64,000 nucleotides of DNA from the IMG/VR virus record IMGVR_UViG_3300046332_000238, positions 1-64,000 of that record; one strand, given 5' to 3'. Source of the DNA: a virus. Of this stretch, positions 32,273 through 38,483 are shown one piece after another. Under the pieces are notes generated by a model. The model searched no databases. It was not told the origin of the DNA and worked only from the letters and a program-made list of their open reading frames with translations. The stretch's first letter is position 1. Each line of letters begins with the position of its first letter. Position numbers and translations under genes: made by a program.

Positions 32273-32300
32273 ATTCTACAGGAGACCATCCTATTGGCAA
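32273..32300 (-). promoter_or_regulatory. Early-type promoter (minus): TTGCCA-16-TAGAAT
   Basis: Divergent from the next plus-strand promoter; the 70-nt gap between them has the 18-nt TGTTG/CAACA hairpin and a CCTGG/CCAGG stem. Leader CTGTATTGATTAG resembles that of the plus-strand copies. Confidence 0.65.
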
Positions 32301-32322
32301 TGGTTTGTGGCAAACTTTTTTG

Positions 32323-32402
32323 TGTTGTTTTTTGGCAACATCCTGGGTTCCAGGAGATTTTCGCGCCCAGGAGCTTGCCAATATCCTGGACACCTGTAGA
32401 AT
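32323..32402 (+). promoter_or_regulatory. Hairpin-promoter cassette: TGTTG-N8-CAACA, TTGCCA-16-TAGAAT
   Basis: Hairpin at 32323-32340, then a CCTGG-GTT-CCAGG mini-stem, then the promoter at 32375-32402 driving the next small membrane gene. Confidence 0.6.
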
Positions 32403-32434
32403 CCTTATCATACAATCAAATAAGAAAGCAAATT

Positions 32435-32581
32435 ATGAAAACAGCAATTATTGTCCTGGTCTCCCTTATCACTGGTGCCTATTTTAACCAATTGGTTTTG
32501 AATGCCACCGCGTTTACCTGTAAAGCAGGCGTGGACTGTATCGTAGGGATGGCTAGAATGATTTTGCAAATATTTGCCTAA
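32435..32581 (+). CDS. Small membrane or exported protein
   Basis: 48 residues. MKTAIIVLVSLITGAYFN is a signal or anchor helix, and two Cys occur in TCKAGVDCIVG. AAGAAAGCAAATT is the only upstream purine stretch. Function unknown. Confidence 0.5.
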   Translation: MKTAIIVLVSLITGAYFNQLVLNATAFTCKAGVDCIVGMARMILQIFA

Positions 32582-32586
32582 TCTGG

Positions 32587-32614
32587 TTGCCAATAGTGGC
32601 ACCACCTGTAAAAT
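32587..32614 (+). promoter_or_regulatory. Early-type promoter: TTGCCA-16-TAAAAT
   Basis: Followed by the conserved leader GGTTGTATTGAAT and AAAAGGAAATAAA; drives three tiny membrane genes. Confidence 0.7.
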
Positions 32615-32644
32615 GGTTGTATTGAATAAAGAAAAGGAAATAAA

Positions 32645-32737
32645 ATGATAGAATTATTGGTCGTGATAGCATTATCGGTCGTTATTCTAATAGTAAAAGC
32701 ATCCTTTCTGGATTATCTTGATAGTATAAGGAAGTAA
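32645..32737 (+). CDS. 30-residue single-membrane-span peptide
   Basis: ATG after AAAGGAAATAAA: MIELLVVIALSVVILIVKAS then a short polar tail. A typical small transmembrane peptide, in a tandem of three. Confidence 0.5.
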   Translation: MIELLVVIALSVVILIVKASFLDYLDSIRK

Positions 32738-32738
32738 T

Positions 32739-32822
32739 ATGGAAAAGGCATTGGTATTAATGGTGGGTATTCTGGCAGTGGTGGCATTAATGGTTGATAT
32801 TATTATAATGGTCAAATTATGA
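32739..32822 (+). CDS. 27-residue single-membrane-span peptide
   Basis: Starts 1 nt after the previous stop, with AAGGAAG in front: MEKALVLMVGILAVVALMVD..., almost entirely a hydrophobic helix. Confidence 0.45.
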   Translation: MEKALVLMVGILAVVALMVDIIIMVKL

Positions 32823-32896
32823 AACTGGTTGTTTATAGTGGTCTAGTATGCCTGCTTAATCTGGCGCTGTTATTATACGTTGGAATGCAGCATTAA
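32819..32896 (+). CDS. 25-residue single-membrane-span peptide
   Basis: ATGA overlap with the previous gene: MKLVVYSGLVCLLNLALLLY.... Third of the row. No family can be assigned to peptides this short. Confidence 0.4.
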   Translation: MKLVVYSGLVCLLNLALLLYVGMQH

Positions 32897-32942
32897 TGAT
32901 TCCTGGATGGAGAGCAAAGCGATCAAAACCGTCACGGAGTGC

Positions 32943-32970
32943 TTGCCAATTGCAGCGGTGCCTGTAAAAT
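32943..32970 (+). promoter_or_regulatory. Early-type promoter: TTGCCA-16-TAAAAT
   Basis: Same family with GGTTGTATTGATTCG leader, but no convincing gene starts in the next 220 nt, so it may drive an RNA. Confidence 0.65.
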
Positions 32971-32976
32971 GGTTGT

Positions 32977-33075
32977 ATTGATTCGAAAGGCAAGACCTGG
33001 GGTGGACGTAGGGAGCGACCATATGGGAGACTCCGACTATCGCCCGCAGTAAATTGATAGTCACAATGTGCTTGC
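32977..33075 (+). ncRNA. Candidate small RNA downstream of an orphan promoter
   Basis: After the promoter comes a GC-richer segment with no ORF of more than nine codons. It contains a perfect 7-bp stem GACTATC/GATAGTC (33035-33041 and 33056-33062, 14-nt loop) and GGAG/CTCC pairs. A short structured RNA is possible; ends are unknown. This gene-free stretch runs to the next promoter. Confidence 0.25.
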
Positions 33076-33137
33076 CAAGTATTCCTGGACGGAGAGCAAA
33101 CCGTATAAACTCAGCGAAAAACAATGGTTACCGGCGC

Positions 33138-33165
33138 TTGCCAATATCCTGTAGACCTGTAAAAT
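33138..33165 (+). promoter_or_regulatory. Early-type promoter: TTGCCA-16-TAAAAT
   Basis: Followed by GGTTGTATTGAATCGATAA and an ACAGGAGA ribosome binding site for the next small gene. Confidence 0.75.
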
Positions 33166-33196
33166 GGTTGTATTGAATCGATAAACAGGAGACACC

Positions 33197-33364
33197 ATGA
33201 GCATTGACAATATGAAAACCTTCTCAAAAGAGCAAGTGGCTCAGTCCATGATTGAATTTTTGACAACCACTGCCTATACTGTAACCACCACCCGCACTGT
33301 AAAACGTAGAAAACCTGCAAAAAATAGTGCGGTTGTTGCGTATAAACAACAGCAGACTGCTTGA
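33197..33364 (+). CDS. Small Thr-rich basic protein
   Basis: 55 residues: helical N-terminus (KTFSKEQVAQSMIEFLTTT) and a basic C-terminus (TVKRRKPAKN). AGGAGA precedes the ATG. The next promoter's -35 overlaps its TGA. Possibly nucleic-acid binding; no family recognised. Confidence 0.55.
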   Translation: MSIDNMKTFSKEQVAQSMIEFLTTTAYTVTTTRTVKRRKPAKNSAVVAYKQQQTA

Positions 33365-33388
33365 CAATAGTATCAGACACTGTATAAT
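33361..33388 (+). promoter_or_regulatory. Early-type promoter: TTGACA-16-TATAAT
   Basis: Perfect -35 and -10. It starts inside the stop codon of the upstream gene, showing how tightly cassettes are packed. Confidence 0.8.
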
Positions 33389-33425
33389 CTTATCATACAC
33401 TGAAAAAACGAAAGAGAAAAACATT

Positions 33426-33587
33426 ATGAAAAAAACAATAACACTAGAATTTACACAATCTCAATTAGATATTATCTATGATGCTTTGTCAGAATATGAT
33501 AATATGATTGATGATGGCGAAGAAAAAGACATTATTGATGAAATAAACGATATAATGTCGATTCAATTTTTAAAATCATTATATTAA
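33426..33587 (+). CDS. Small acidic helical protein
   Basis: 53 residues: LEFTQSQLDIIYDALSEYDN..., acidic. The start follows GAAAGAGAAAAAC. Unknown. Confidence 0.5.
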   Translation: MKKTITLEFTQSQLDIIYDALSEYDNMIDDGEEKDIIDEINDIMSIQFLKSLY

Positions 33588-33712
33588 TAACAGTTTAAAC
33601 TGATAATACTCAGTGTATTATTAAAATCATTATAATGCTCACAGTTTATACTGGAATATAATGTTTTTAATAATAAATTAATAATCGCAACACATTATAA
33701 GGAAATAATACT
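33588..33712. other. Very AT-rich spacer with palindromes
   Basis: Contains the perfect palindrome CAGTTTAAACTG and a near-palindrome AATACTCAGTGTATT, plus TATAAT-like boxes without good -35. Could be a regulatory or melting region; nothing coding. Confidence 0.4.
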
Positions 33713-33925
33713 ATGATTAAAGATAAAATCTCGATGGATGATGCTGAGAATATGTTCCGTGATTGTTTGGATTCGGATGCTGACTCACCAGTAATGGTTG
33801 CAGGTTGTTTATTCAATGCTTCTGAGATACTGGAAACATTGGATCCAATTGCATATAAAGAGTCCTTTATGTGTTATTTGAATTCTCTGGCTGATGATCT
33901 GGTCATTGAAGGTTATAACGATTAA
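33713..33925 (+). CDS. Small acidic protein
   Basis: 70 residues: MIKDKISMDDAENMFRDC then helices (LFNASEILETLD). RBS TAAGGA. Its 3' side is followed by tandem repeats. Unknown. Confidence 0.5.
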   Translation: MIKDKISMDDAENMFRDCLDSDADSPVMVAGCLFNASEILETLDPIAYKESFMCYLNSLADDLVIEGYND

Positions 33926-33933
33926 TAATAGTC

Positions 33934-34002
33934 AGGTAAACTTTCAGGTAACATTTTAGGTAAACTTTCAGGTAACATTTTAGGTAAACTTTCAAGTAAA
34001 GG
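33934..34002 (+). repeat. Tandem 24-nt repeat, 2.5 copies, built on AGGTAA
   Basis: Unit AGGTAAACTTTC plus AGGTAACATTTT; two full copies (33934-33957 and 33958-33981), a half copy and a degenerate AAGTAAAGG that serves as ribosome binding site for the next gene. Similar AGGTAA pieces occur near 34370 and 42000, always upstream of genes. Confidence 0.85.
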
Positions 34003-34011
34003 TATTATATT

Positions 34012-34197
34012 ATGAGTAAAATGGCAGAGATAGCAATGCGGCTGGATGATCTTGAGGTACTATTATATGATAAAGGTCTAGGTGACGCTGAGGTGCAAGC
34101 AGAGGCCAGTTTATTGTGTGAGATTGGTTTCACTGATGAAGTCCGAGCGTTATTCTATGAGTTTGAGAATATGCTTTATGAGGGCTCAGAGTATTAA
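34012..34197 (+). CDS. Small acidic helical protein
   Basis: 61 residues: MSKMAEIAMRLDDLEVLLYD..., leucine-rich helices. RBS from the last repeat copy. Unknown. Confidence 0.5.
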   Translation: MSKMAEIAMRLDDLEVLLYDKGLGDAEVQAEASLLCEIGFTDEVRALFYEFENMLYEGSEY

Positions 34198-34421
34198 TTT
34201 CGTGGCGTCCTGGTTAATCCTGTGCGGTTTCGGCAAGGTTACCGGATCGCACACAGAAACTAAGACCTCATGGGTAACGATATACCGCGACACCTCCGCG
34301 CAATATTTCGCGTGCTGTGGATAACTCTGTGGACAACTGTTATTCTCTGTGGATAACTTAGTAGTCAGGTAAGCATTTAGGTAACTTTTTTTTATTAATC
34401 AATAGGTTAACTATAAGGGAT
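34198..34421. promoter_or_regulatory. Candidate origin or DnaA-binding region: three DnaA-box-like sites, hairpins, AT-rich flank
   Basis: The segment is GC-richer than its surroundings. TGTGGATAA (the complement of TTATCCACA) occurs at 34316-34324 and 34348-34356, and TGTGGACAA at 34328-34336. Upstream are a TGTGCG/CGCACA stem and a CGCG palindrome. Downstream is an AT-rich stretch with CTTTTTTTTATTAATC. A short reading frame (ATG at 34178 to TAA at 34324) crosses part of it without a ribosome binding site, so I do not call it. Confidence 0.45.
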
Positions 34422-34529
34422 ATGATTATTACCCTTCTAATTACTCTATTATATTACTATGTTGTATCTACGCAACACTGGATTATTGCCATTTGCCTTG
34501 GTATCTGTATAATGGTGTCTAACGGTTAG
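34422..34529 (+). CDS. 35-residue membrane peptide
   Basis: MIITLLITLLYYYVV then a polar turn and a second hydrophobic stretch; AAGGG in front. A cassette hairpin and promoter lie within it, so it may be incidental. Confidence 0.35.
   Translation: MIITLLITLLYYYVVSTQHWIIAICLGICIMVSNG
34460..34513 (+). promoter_or_regulatory. Hairpin-promoter cassette: TGTTG-N8-CAACA, TTGCCA-16-TATAAT
   Basis: Hairpin 34460-34477, 8 nt, then the promoter at 34486-34513. Drives the gene at 34567. Confidence 0.75.
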
Positions 34530-34566
34530 TGATTTGAATGAATTACTCTTTTTAAAGGATATTATT

Positions 34567-34773
34567 ATGTTTAATCGTACACTGGTTATTAATGAATTGA
34601 TTGATAATGATTTTGATACTATTATGAATTCTGATTATGGTCCTGAACTATTGAGAGAATATCTGGCATCTGGTTTTATTGGTTATAATAATATGACAGA
34701 TGAGCAATTGGTTGCGGAGATGAATGAGCGGGATATTTCTTATCTCTATTCTGAATTGACGACGGAGGAATGA
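34567..34773 (+). CDS. Small acidic protein
   Basis: 68 residues: MFNRTLVINELIDNDFDTIM... with LLREYLASGFIGYNNMTDEQ. AAAGGA upstream. The C-terminal half (L-x-x-Y-x-x-S-G-F-x-G-Y-x-x-M) is common in short phage genes of unknown function. Confidence 0.5.
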   Translation: MFNRTLVINELIDNDFDTIMNSDYGPELLREYLASGFIGYNNMTDEQLVAEMNERDISYLYSELTTEE

Positions 34774-34775
34774 TT

Positions 34776-34901
34776 ATGTCATTTAATACAGTAGGTGGAC
34801 GTGGTGATGTATGTGTAATGCGTATGTATCGTGGTGTTCCTACGGCATTTCAGGTACTGAACTATAAAGAGTATTCAGGTTGTTTTTCTCTATTATATTG
34901 A
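34776..34901 (+). CDS. 41-residue protein, unknown
   Basis: GGAGGAATGATT before the ATG is a strong ribosome binding site. Glycine/Val-rich N-terminus (NTVGGRGDVCVMRMY). No family. Confidence 0.45.
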   Translation: MSFNTVGGRGDVCVMRMYRGVPTAFQVLNYKEYSGCFSLLY

Positions 34902-34905
34902 GGTA

Positions 34906-35103
34906 ATGATTATGTAGGTTGTATCTGAACGGATTTATTATAAAGTATCCTATAACAGTCCTGCTGATGGTATGAAAGTGGTGTCCTTTGATAATACCCT
35001 TCATGCTTATGAGTATTATAGTGAAAAGAAACAATCGGACTATAAAATGGTTACATTACATCGGGTTATAGAATCGGTGCATATGGAAGAACTAATGAGT
35101 TAA
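34906..35103 (+). pseudogene. Small gene with TAG directly after its start
   Basis: In frame: ATG ATT ATG TAG GTT GTA TCT..., followed by an open 62-codon reading frame ending at TAA: VVSERIYYKVSYNSPADGMK. The peptide after TAG looks real and a single change of TAG to AAG would give a normal start MKVVSERIYYKV. GAGGTAATG gives a ribosome binding site. Either a nonsense mutation or readthrough. Confidence 0.5.
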
Positions 35104-35114
35104 TGGAGTGGATA

Positions 35115-35318
35115 ATGAACGAACGAATTAAAGAACTTGCTAAACGGGCAGGTGGACAAGGACTTGTGGTCAAAGATTTTATTGATACTGAAAAGTTCGC
35201 CATGTTGATTATACAGGAATGTGCTGACATTGCCAAGCACCATGTGATGAATATATCAACTTATGGTGATGCTGAATTTGTTGATGAACAGATTAAAGAT
35301 CATTTTGGAGTCAAATAA
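35115..35318 (+). CDS. MNERIKE-family paralogue 1
   Basis: 67 residues: MNERIKELAKRAGGQG..., then EKFAMLIIQECADIAK, ending KDHFGVK. The N-terminal MNE-x-IKE, the central K-F-A-x-L-I-I-Q/K-E-C and the C-terminal H-F-G-V/I-K recur in several genes here. Known to me as an unnamed family in T4-like phages. GGAGTGGATA is the ribosome binding site. Confidence 0.65.
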   Translation: MNERIKELAKRAGGQGLVVKDFIDTEKFAMLIIQECADIAKHHVMNISTYGDAEFVDEQIKDHFGVK

Positions 35319-35334
35319 TTAGTGAGGTATCATT

Positions 35335-35508
35335 ATGAACGAACGAATTAAAGAACTACAAGAAGAAATAAACCAAATAGAAAAACAATTAGAAAAAGAA
35401 AAACTATTAGAAGAAATTTGGTTGGAATTGGGTCCTTATACTCCGCATCTAAGCAATGAATTGCGGCATAGGTTACAGGACTATTTTAATTTTGATGATT
35501 CGGAGTGA
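35335..35508 (+). CDS. MNERIKE-family paralogue 2 (divergent C-terminus)
   Basis: 57 residues: identical first eight residues MNERIKEL, then a coiled-coil (QEEINQIEKQLEKEKLLEE) replacing the EKFA...QEC core. Shows reuse of the same N-terminus on another body. Confidence 0.6.
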   Translation: MNERIKELQEEINQIEKQLEKEKLLEEIWLELGPYTPHLSNELRHRLQDYFNFDDSE

Positions 35509-35510
35509 TT

Positions 35511-35741
35511 ATGAATGAATTGATTAAAGAATTTTTTCTCAAGTCGGGTGGACGTTTTTCATTTGATGAGAATGGTAGCCCATATCAATTTGAACAAGAT
35601 GAACTAGAAAAGTTTGCCATGTTGATTATACAGGAATGTGCCGACTTTATTGATTCTAAACTTGAAATGACCAAGTATAGTGGTGAAGTTGTTTCATGGG
35701 CTGATGGCGAGGATATTAAAGATCATTTTGGAGTGAAATAA
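35511..35741 (+). CDS. MNERIKE-family paralogue 3
   Basis: 76 residues: MNELIKEFFLKSGGRFS, then LEKFAMLIIQECADFIDS and an identical end KDHFGVK as in paralogue 1. At DNA level the AAAGATCATTTTGGAGT ending is shared, pointing to duplication. Confidence 0.65.
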   Translation: MNELIKEFFLKSGGRFSFDENGSPYQFEQDELEKFAMLIIQECADFIDSKLEMTKYSGEVVSWADGEDIKDHFGVK

Positions 35742-35743
35742 TT

Positions 35744-35887
35744 ATGTTTACAATTAATCTGGTGTGTTTTGGACTGGCATCGGCAGTATTAGTAGAACAA
35801 ATGATGGAAGGTGCAAACTTTAGGACTATATTATTCACCTTTACAGTGGTGGTATTAAACCTTGCCGCAGTGGTTACTAACCTATGA
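35744..35887 (+). CDS. Small membrane protein, two helices
   Basis: 47 residues, hydrophobic segments at about 2-18 and 28-46. ATTTTGGAGTGAAATAATT before the ATG offers GGAG. Unknown. Confidence 0.45.
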   Translation: MFTINLVCFGLASAVLVEQMMEGANFRTILFTFTVVVLNLAAVVTNL

Positions 35888-36051
35888 ATTTTTATTATAA
35901 GATAGTAAAAGACTGGGACATTAATGCCTTTGAGAATAAGGTTATAAAGTTAATGGTTGACGGTTGGACGTGTCAAGGAGGCGTATCCATGACGATTAGT
36001 ACCAATGGTGAGCGCAACTATGCACAAGCAATGACATATAAGGGATTATAA
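35884..36051 (+). CDS. DUF1737-like small protein
   Basis: 55 residues. NFYYKIVKDWDINAFENKV, then VDGWTCQGGVSMT. The Y-K-V-V...W...G-W-x-x-x-G-G-V pattern is that of DUF1737, a small beta domain of unknown role found in bacteria and phages. Starts with ATGA overlap. Confidence 0.65.
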   Translation: MNFYYKIVKDWDINAFENKVIKLMVDGWTCQGGVSMTISTNGERNYAQAMTYKGL

Positions 36052-36329
36052 TGCGGTACAAATACACAGCACCAAAACCAAAACGGCATCAATTACATGG
36101 ATTATCTCCTAGTGAATTCAAGAGCATATTAAAACGGCGTGGTTATACATTTAAACGTGATTTTATGAAATATGGTTGCGTGGCAAAGTATAAGAACAGA
36201 TTATATCGTTTCCGTTGGTATTCTGATGGAGAGTTTTTTGTTGATAAGTCCTGTATTATGTCCGAGTTTGACCGATGGGCAAATTCAGTGGATGAAGTGA
36301 AAACATTTTATAACTGGTTGGAATCGTAA
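36051..36329 (+). CDS. Small basic protein, unknown
   Basis: 92 residues: basic N-terminus (YKYTAPKPKRHQLHG), then LSPSEFKSILKRRGYTFKRD and an aromatic strand (YRFRWYSDGEFFVD). Might bind nucleic acid. 1-nt overlap with the preceding TAA. Confidence 0.5.
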   Translation: MRYKYTAPKPKRHQLHGLSPSEFKSILKRRGYTFKRDFMKYGCVAKYKNRLYRFRWYSDGEFFVDKSCIMSEFDRWANSVDEVKTFYNWLES

Positions 36330-36338
36330 AATTGATGC

Positions 36339-36366
36339 TTGCCAATAGGATTCTATACTGTACAAT
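36339..36366 (+). promoter_or_regulatory. Early-type promoter: TTGCCA-16-TACAAT
   Basis: Drives the HD-domain alarmone-hydrolase-like gene; leader ends with AAAGGACACCAAA. Confidence 0.65.
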
Positions 36367-36396
36367 GGAGTCCTAAGTCGATGAAAGGACACCAAA

Positions 36397-36852
36397 ATGA
36401 AAAAAGGCGAAATGCTTGACAAAATGTTAATGATGGCAACTAATGCACACCATGGTCAATTTGATAAAGGCGGTGCACCATATATTCTCCATCCATTAAA
36501 AGTAATGCACTATTTAAAATCGGATGATGAAGAACTAATGTGTATTGCATTAGGCCATGATATAATCGAAGATACAGCAACCACATGGGCAGATTTGCGT
36601 GCTGCTGGTATGACCGAACGTGTTATTACTGGTATTGCTGCATTAACTAAAATGCCTGGTCAAACCTATGATGAATATAAAGAACGTGTATTTGCCAGTG
36701 CCGATGCAATGCGAGTTAAAATGGCAGATTTACGTCATAATACTGATATTCGCCGTTTAAAAGGTGTTACCAGTAAGGATGCAGCACGGATTGCCAAATA
36801 CCATGTGTTTTATATGGACATTAAAGCTAAACTGAAAGAATTGGAGGAATAA
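36397..36852 (+). CDS. Small alarmone hydrolase-like HD protein (SpoT/Mesh1-like)
   Basis: 151 residues, single HD domain, no synthetase. AHHGQFDKGGAPYILHPLKV (about 17-36), ALGHDIIEDT (51-60; H54, D55, E58, D59) and KMADLRHNTD (108-117; D111, N115) match the metal and nucleotide motifs of the SpoT hydrolase domain and of Mesh1. It would degrade (p)ppGpp, or a related nucleotide, and could prevent the host stringent response. Own early promoter and good ribosome binding site. Confidence 0.82.
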   Translation: MKKGEMLDKMLMMATNAHHGQFDKGGAPYILHPLKVMHYLKSDDEELMCIALGHDIIEDTATTWADLRAAGMTERVITGIAALTKMPGQTYDEYKERVFASADAMRVKMADLRHNTDIRRLKGVTSKDAARIAKYHVFYMDIKAKLKELEE

Positions 36853-37256
36853 TGAAAGTTGTTATTAATAAGTCTTATGGTGGTTTTGGTTTATCTCATG
36901 ATGCGGTTATGTTATATGCCAAGAATAAAGGCATAACATTATATTGTGACGATTCGGAGAGTTGGTTAACTTATTATCTGTGTCCGGTTGAGGAGTATAA
37001 GAAAATTGAGCGTGAAGAACAATTAAAACCAGTTGGACCTAATCGGTATGAGAAAACAAATGCTATGAGTTTCTCTTATCGTGATATACCACGAAATGAT
37101 CCAGTATTGGTTGAAGTGGTTGAACAACTAGGAGTTAACGCCAATGGTAAGTATGCCAGTTTAAAGGTGGTTAATATTCCAGACAGTGTGGCATATGAAA
37201 TTAGCGAGTATGATGGCATGGAGCATATTGCTGAAGTCCACCGCACATGGGACTGA
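36852..37256 (+). CDS. Conserved protein (MKVVINKSYGGFGLS family)
   Basis: 134 residues. The N-terminal MKVVINKSYGGFGLSHDAV is a familiar hallmark of an uncharacterised family found in many phages and bacteria. Later RNDPVLVEVVEQLG is also typical. Coupled to the HD gene by a 1-nt overlap. Function unknown. Confidence 0.65.
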   Translation: MKVVINKSYGGFGLSHDAVMLYAKNKGITLYCDDSESWLTYYLCPVEEYKKIEREEQLKPVGPNRYEKTNAMSFSYRDIPRNDPVLVEVVEQLGVNANGKYASLKVVNIPDSVAYEISEYDGMEHIAEVHRTWD

Positions 37257-37257
37257 G

Positions 37258-37333
37258 TGTTGTAAAAATACAACAGCGAAGCGTGCAAATAGTTGCCACT
37301 AACCGTTGCCAATAGGAACCGACACTGTATAAT
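37258..37333 (+). promoter_or_regulatory. Hairpin-promoter cassette: TGTTGT/ACAACA, TTGCCA-16-TATAAT
   Basis: Hairpin 37258-37275 (6 bp), promoter 37306-37333 with GGTTGTATTGAAT leader and AAGGAG. Confidence 0.75.
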
Positions 37334-37365
37334 GGTTGTATTGAATGAGAGAACAAGGAGACAAC

Positions 37366-37581
37366 ATGAGTGCAGTCGGTTTCGAGATTAAAGTACTGGA
37401 TATCGCGTCCAAGTATCTGGACGGTGGTGAACGCGCAGAATTCTATAATGGCACATTGGTTCTGGAGTGTATAGAATCCAATTCCCGTAAGATATTTTCC
37501 CAGTTAATGAGAGAATTTGATAATAAAGTTAATGTGTCTAAAGTAGAATTCGACACTTATTTGATTGATTTTATTGAATAA
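37366..37581 (+). CDS. Small protein, unknown
   Basis: 71 residues: strands and a short helix (IKVLDIASKYLDGGERAEFY). AAGGAGACAAC before the ATG. No family. Confidence 0.5.
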   Translation: MSAVGFEIKVLDIASKYLDGGERAEFYNGTLVLECIESNSRKIFSQLMREFDNKVNVSKVEFDTYLIDFIE

Positions 37582-37590
37582 GGCAGTATA

Positions 37591-37740
37591 ATGAACAGTT
37601 TAAACCGAAAACGGCGAATTGCCACAGCATTATACAATGATATGATTATAATGCAATTGGAAATGATTGACCAAGCGGTAGAATGGTCTGATTTGCGAGA
37701 TGCAATTGAACTTATTAATTATATTAAAGGCCTAAAATGA
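37591..37740 (+). CDS. Small helical protein
   Basis: 49 residues: basic start (NSLNRKRRIATALYND), then helices. AAGGCAGTATA in front. Unknown. Confidence 0.45.
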   Translation: MNSLNRKRRIATALYNDMIIMQLEMIDQAVEWSDLRDAIELINYIKGLK

Positions 37741-37871
37741 TATTGAATTCGGTGGTGCGTGAGGAAATGGTACAATCTATTCTGGCTAATGATATATTCG
37801 GTGCTCTTTGCATTGATTATATGGATATGATGTCTGACGGTGAAGTTGTTTCACTTTATACTGGAGAATAA
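37737..37871 (+). CDS. Small acidic helical protein
   Basis: 44 residues, overlapping the preceding gene by ATGA. Helical, acidic. Unknown. Confidence 0.4.
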   Translation: MILNSVVREEMVQSILANDIFGALCIDYMDMMSDGEVVSLYTGE

Positions 37872-37873
37872 TA

Positions 37874-38182
37874 ATGGAAAATAAAATCAATGATTATTTG
37901 GATTATCTGAAGTCAGATTATAAAAAATGGGGTGATAATGTACATATTAGTTCGTCAATGTATATTGAATACTGTGATGGAGTATCGGTCAAATATGGCA
38001 GCAAATATGCCAAGGTGAGTAATAAGGGTTCGACCCATTCTTTTGTTGTATTAAAAGATAATGGCAAGTTTAAAAAAGGTGATATATTGAAGGCAGCAAG
38101 TTTCTCTGCTCCCGCAACCAATAAGTCGCGTGGTAATGTATTAACCGATGAATATGGTGTTATTTCGTGGGCAGGTGCATAA
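37874..38182 (+). CDS. Conserved phage protein
   Basis: 102 residues: YAKVSNKGSTHSFVVLKDNG and KKGDILKAASFSAPATNKSR are recurrent motifs in phage proteins (unnamed). All beta. Unknown. Confidence 0.6.
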   Translation: MENKINDYLDYLKSDYKKWGDNVHISSSMYIEYCDGVSVKYGSKYAKVSNKGSTHSFVVLKDNGKFKKGDILKAASFSAPATNKSRGNVLTDEYGVISWAGA

Positions 38183-38183
38183 T

Positions 38184-38477
38184 ATGAAATTATATATTTG
38201 GACGCAAGACCAAGAGAATTATGGGGATGAAACCAACCCACACTGGAAAATGAAGGGTGGCACTGATTATTTTATTCCCAATTTTAAGGGTAATGATACA
38301 GAAGTCACTATAGCCATTATGGGTGTTCGTAATCAAATTGAGGAAGATAATCCATTTTTCAGAAGCAATATTATGGGATGGAAAATCGTCAAAGATGATT
38401 ATTTGACCGAACTTGAAAAGTACCAATTGGAATATGAGGGCGGTATTACATTTAAAACAAGAGAAATTATCTGGTAA
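38184..38477 (+). CDS. Conserved phage protein
   Basis: 97 residues starting MKLYIWTQDQENYG, followed by WKMKGGTDYF. Pattern common in T4-like phages of aquatic bacteria; Trp-rich beta domain. Unknown. Confidence 0.55.
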   Translation: MKLYIWTQDQENYGDETNPHWKMKGGTDYFIPNFKGNDTEVTIAIMGVRNQIEEDNPFFRSNIMGWKIVKDDYLTELEKYQLEYEGGITFKTREIIW

Positions 38478-38483
38478 TTAATG

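Larger units (their letters stand above)
32899..33103 (+). repeat. Pair of 23-nt direct repeats (21 of 23 identical) flanking a gene-free segment
   Basis: ATTCCTGGAxGGAGAGCAAA occurs at 32899-32921 and 33081-33103. Each lies near a TTGCCA element. The pattern suggests duplication of a regulatory cassette. Confidence 0.6.

Noticed and set aside
33600-33670. TATAAT boxes in the AT-rich spacer as promoters
   Set aside because: No -35 element at 16-17 nt; in such AT-rich DNA they are expected by chance.
34178-34324. 48-codon frame with a lipobox-like LILC across the DnaA-box region
   Set aside because: It starts inside the upstream gene without a ribosome binding site, and its stop is formed by a DnaA-box repeat; more likely non-coding.
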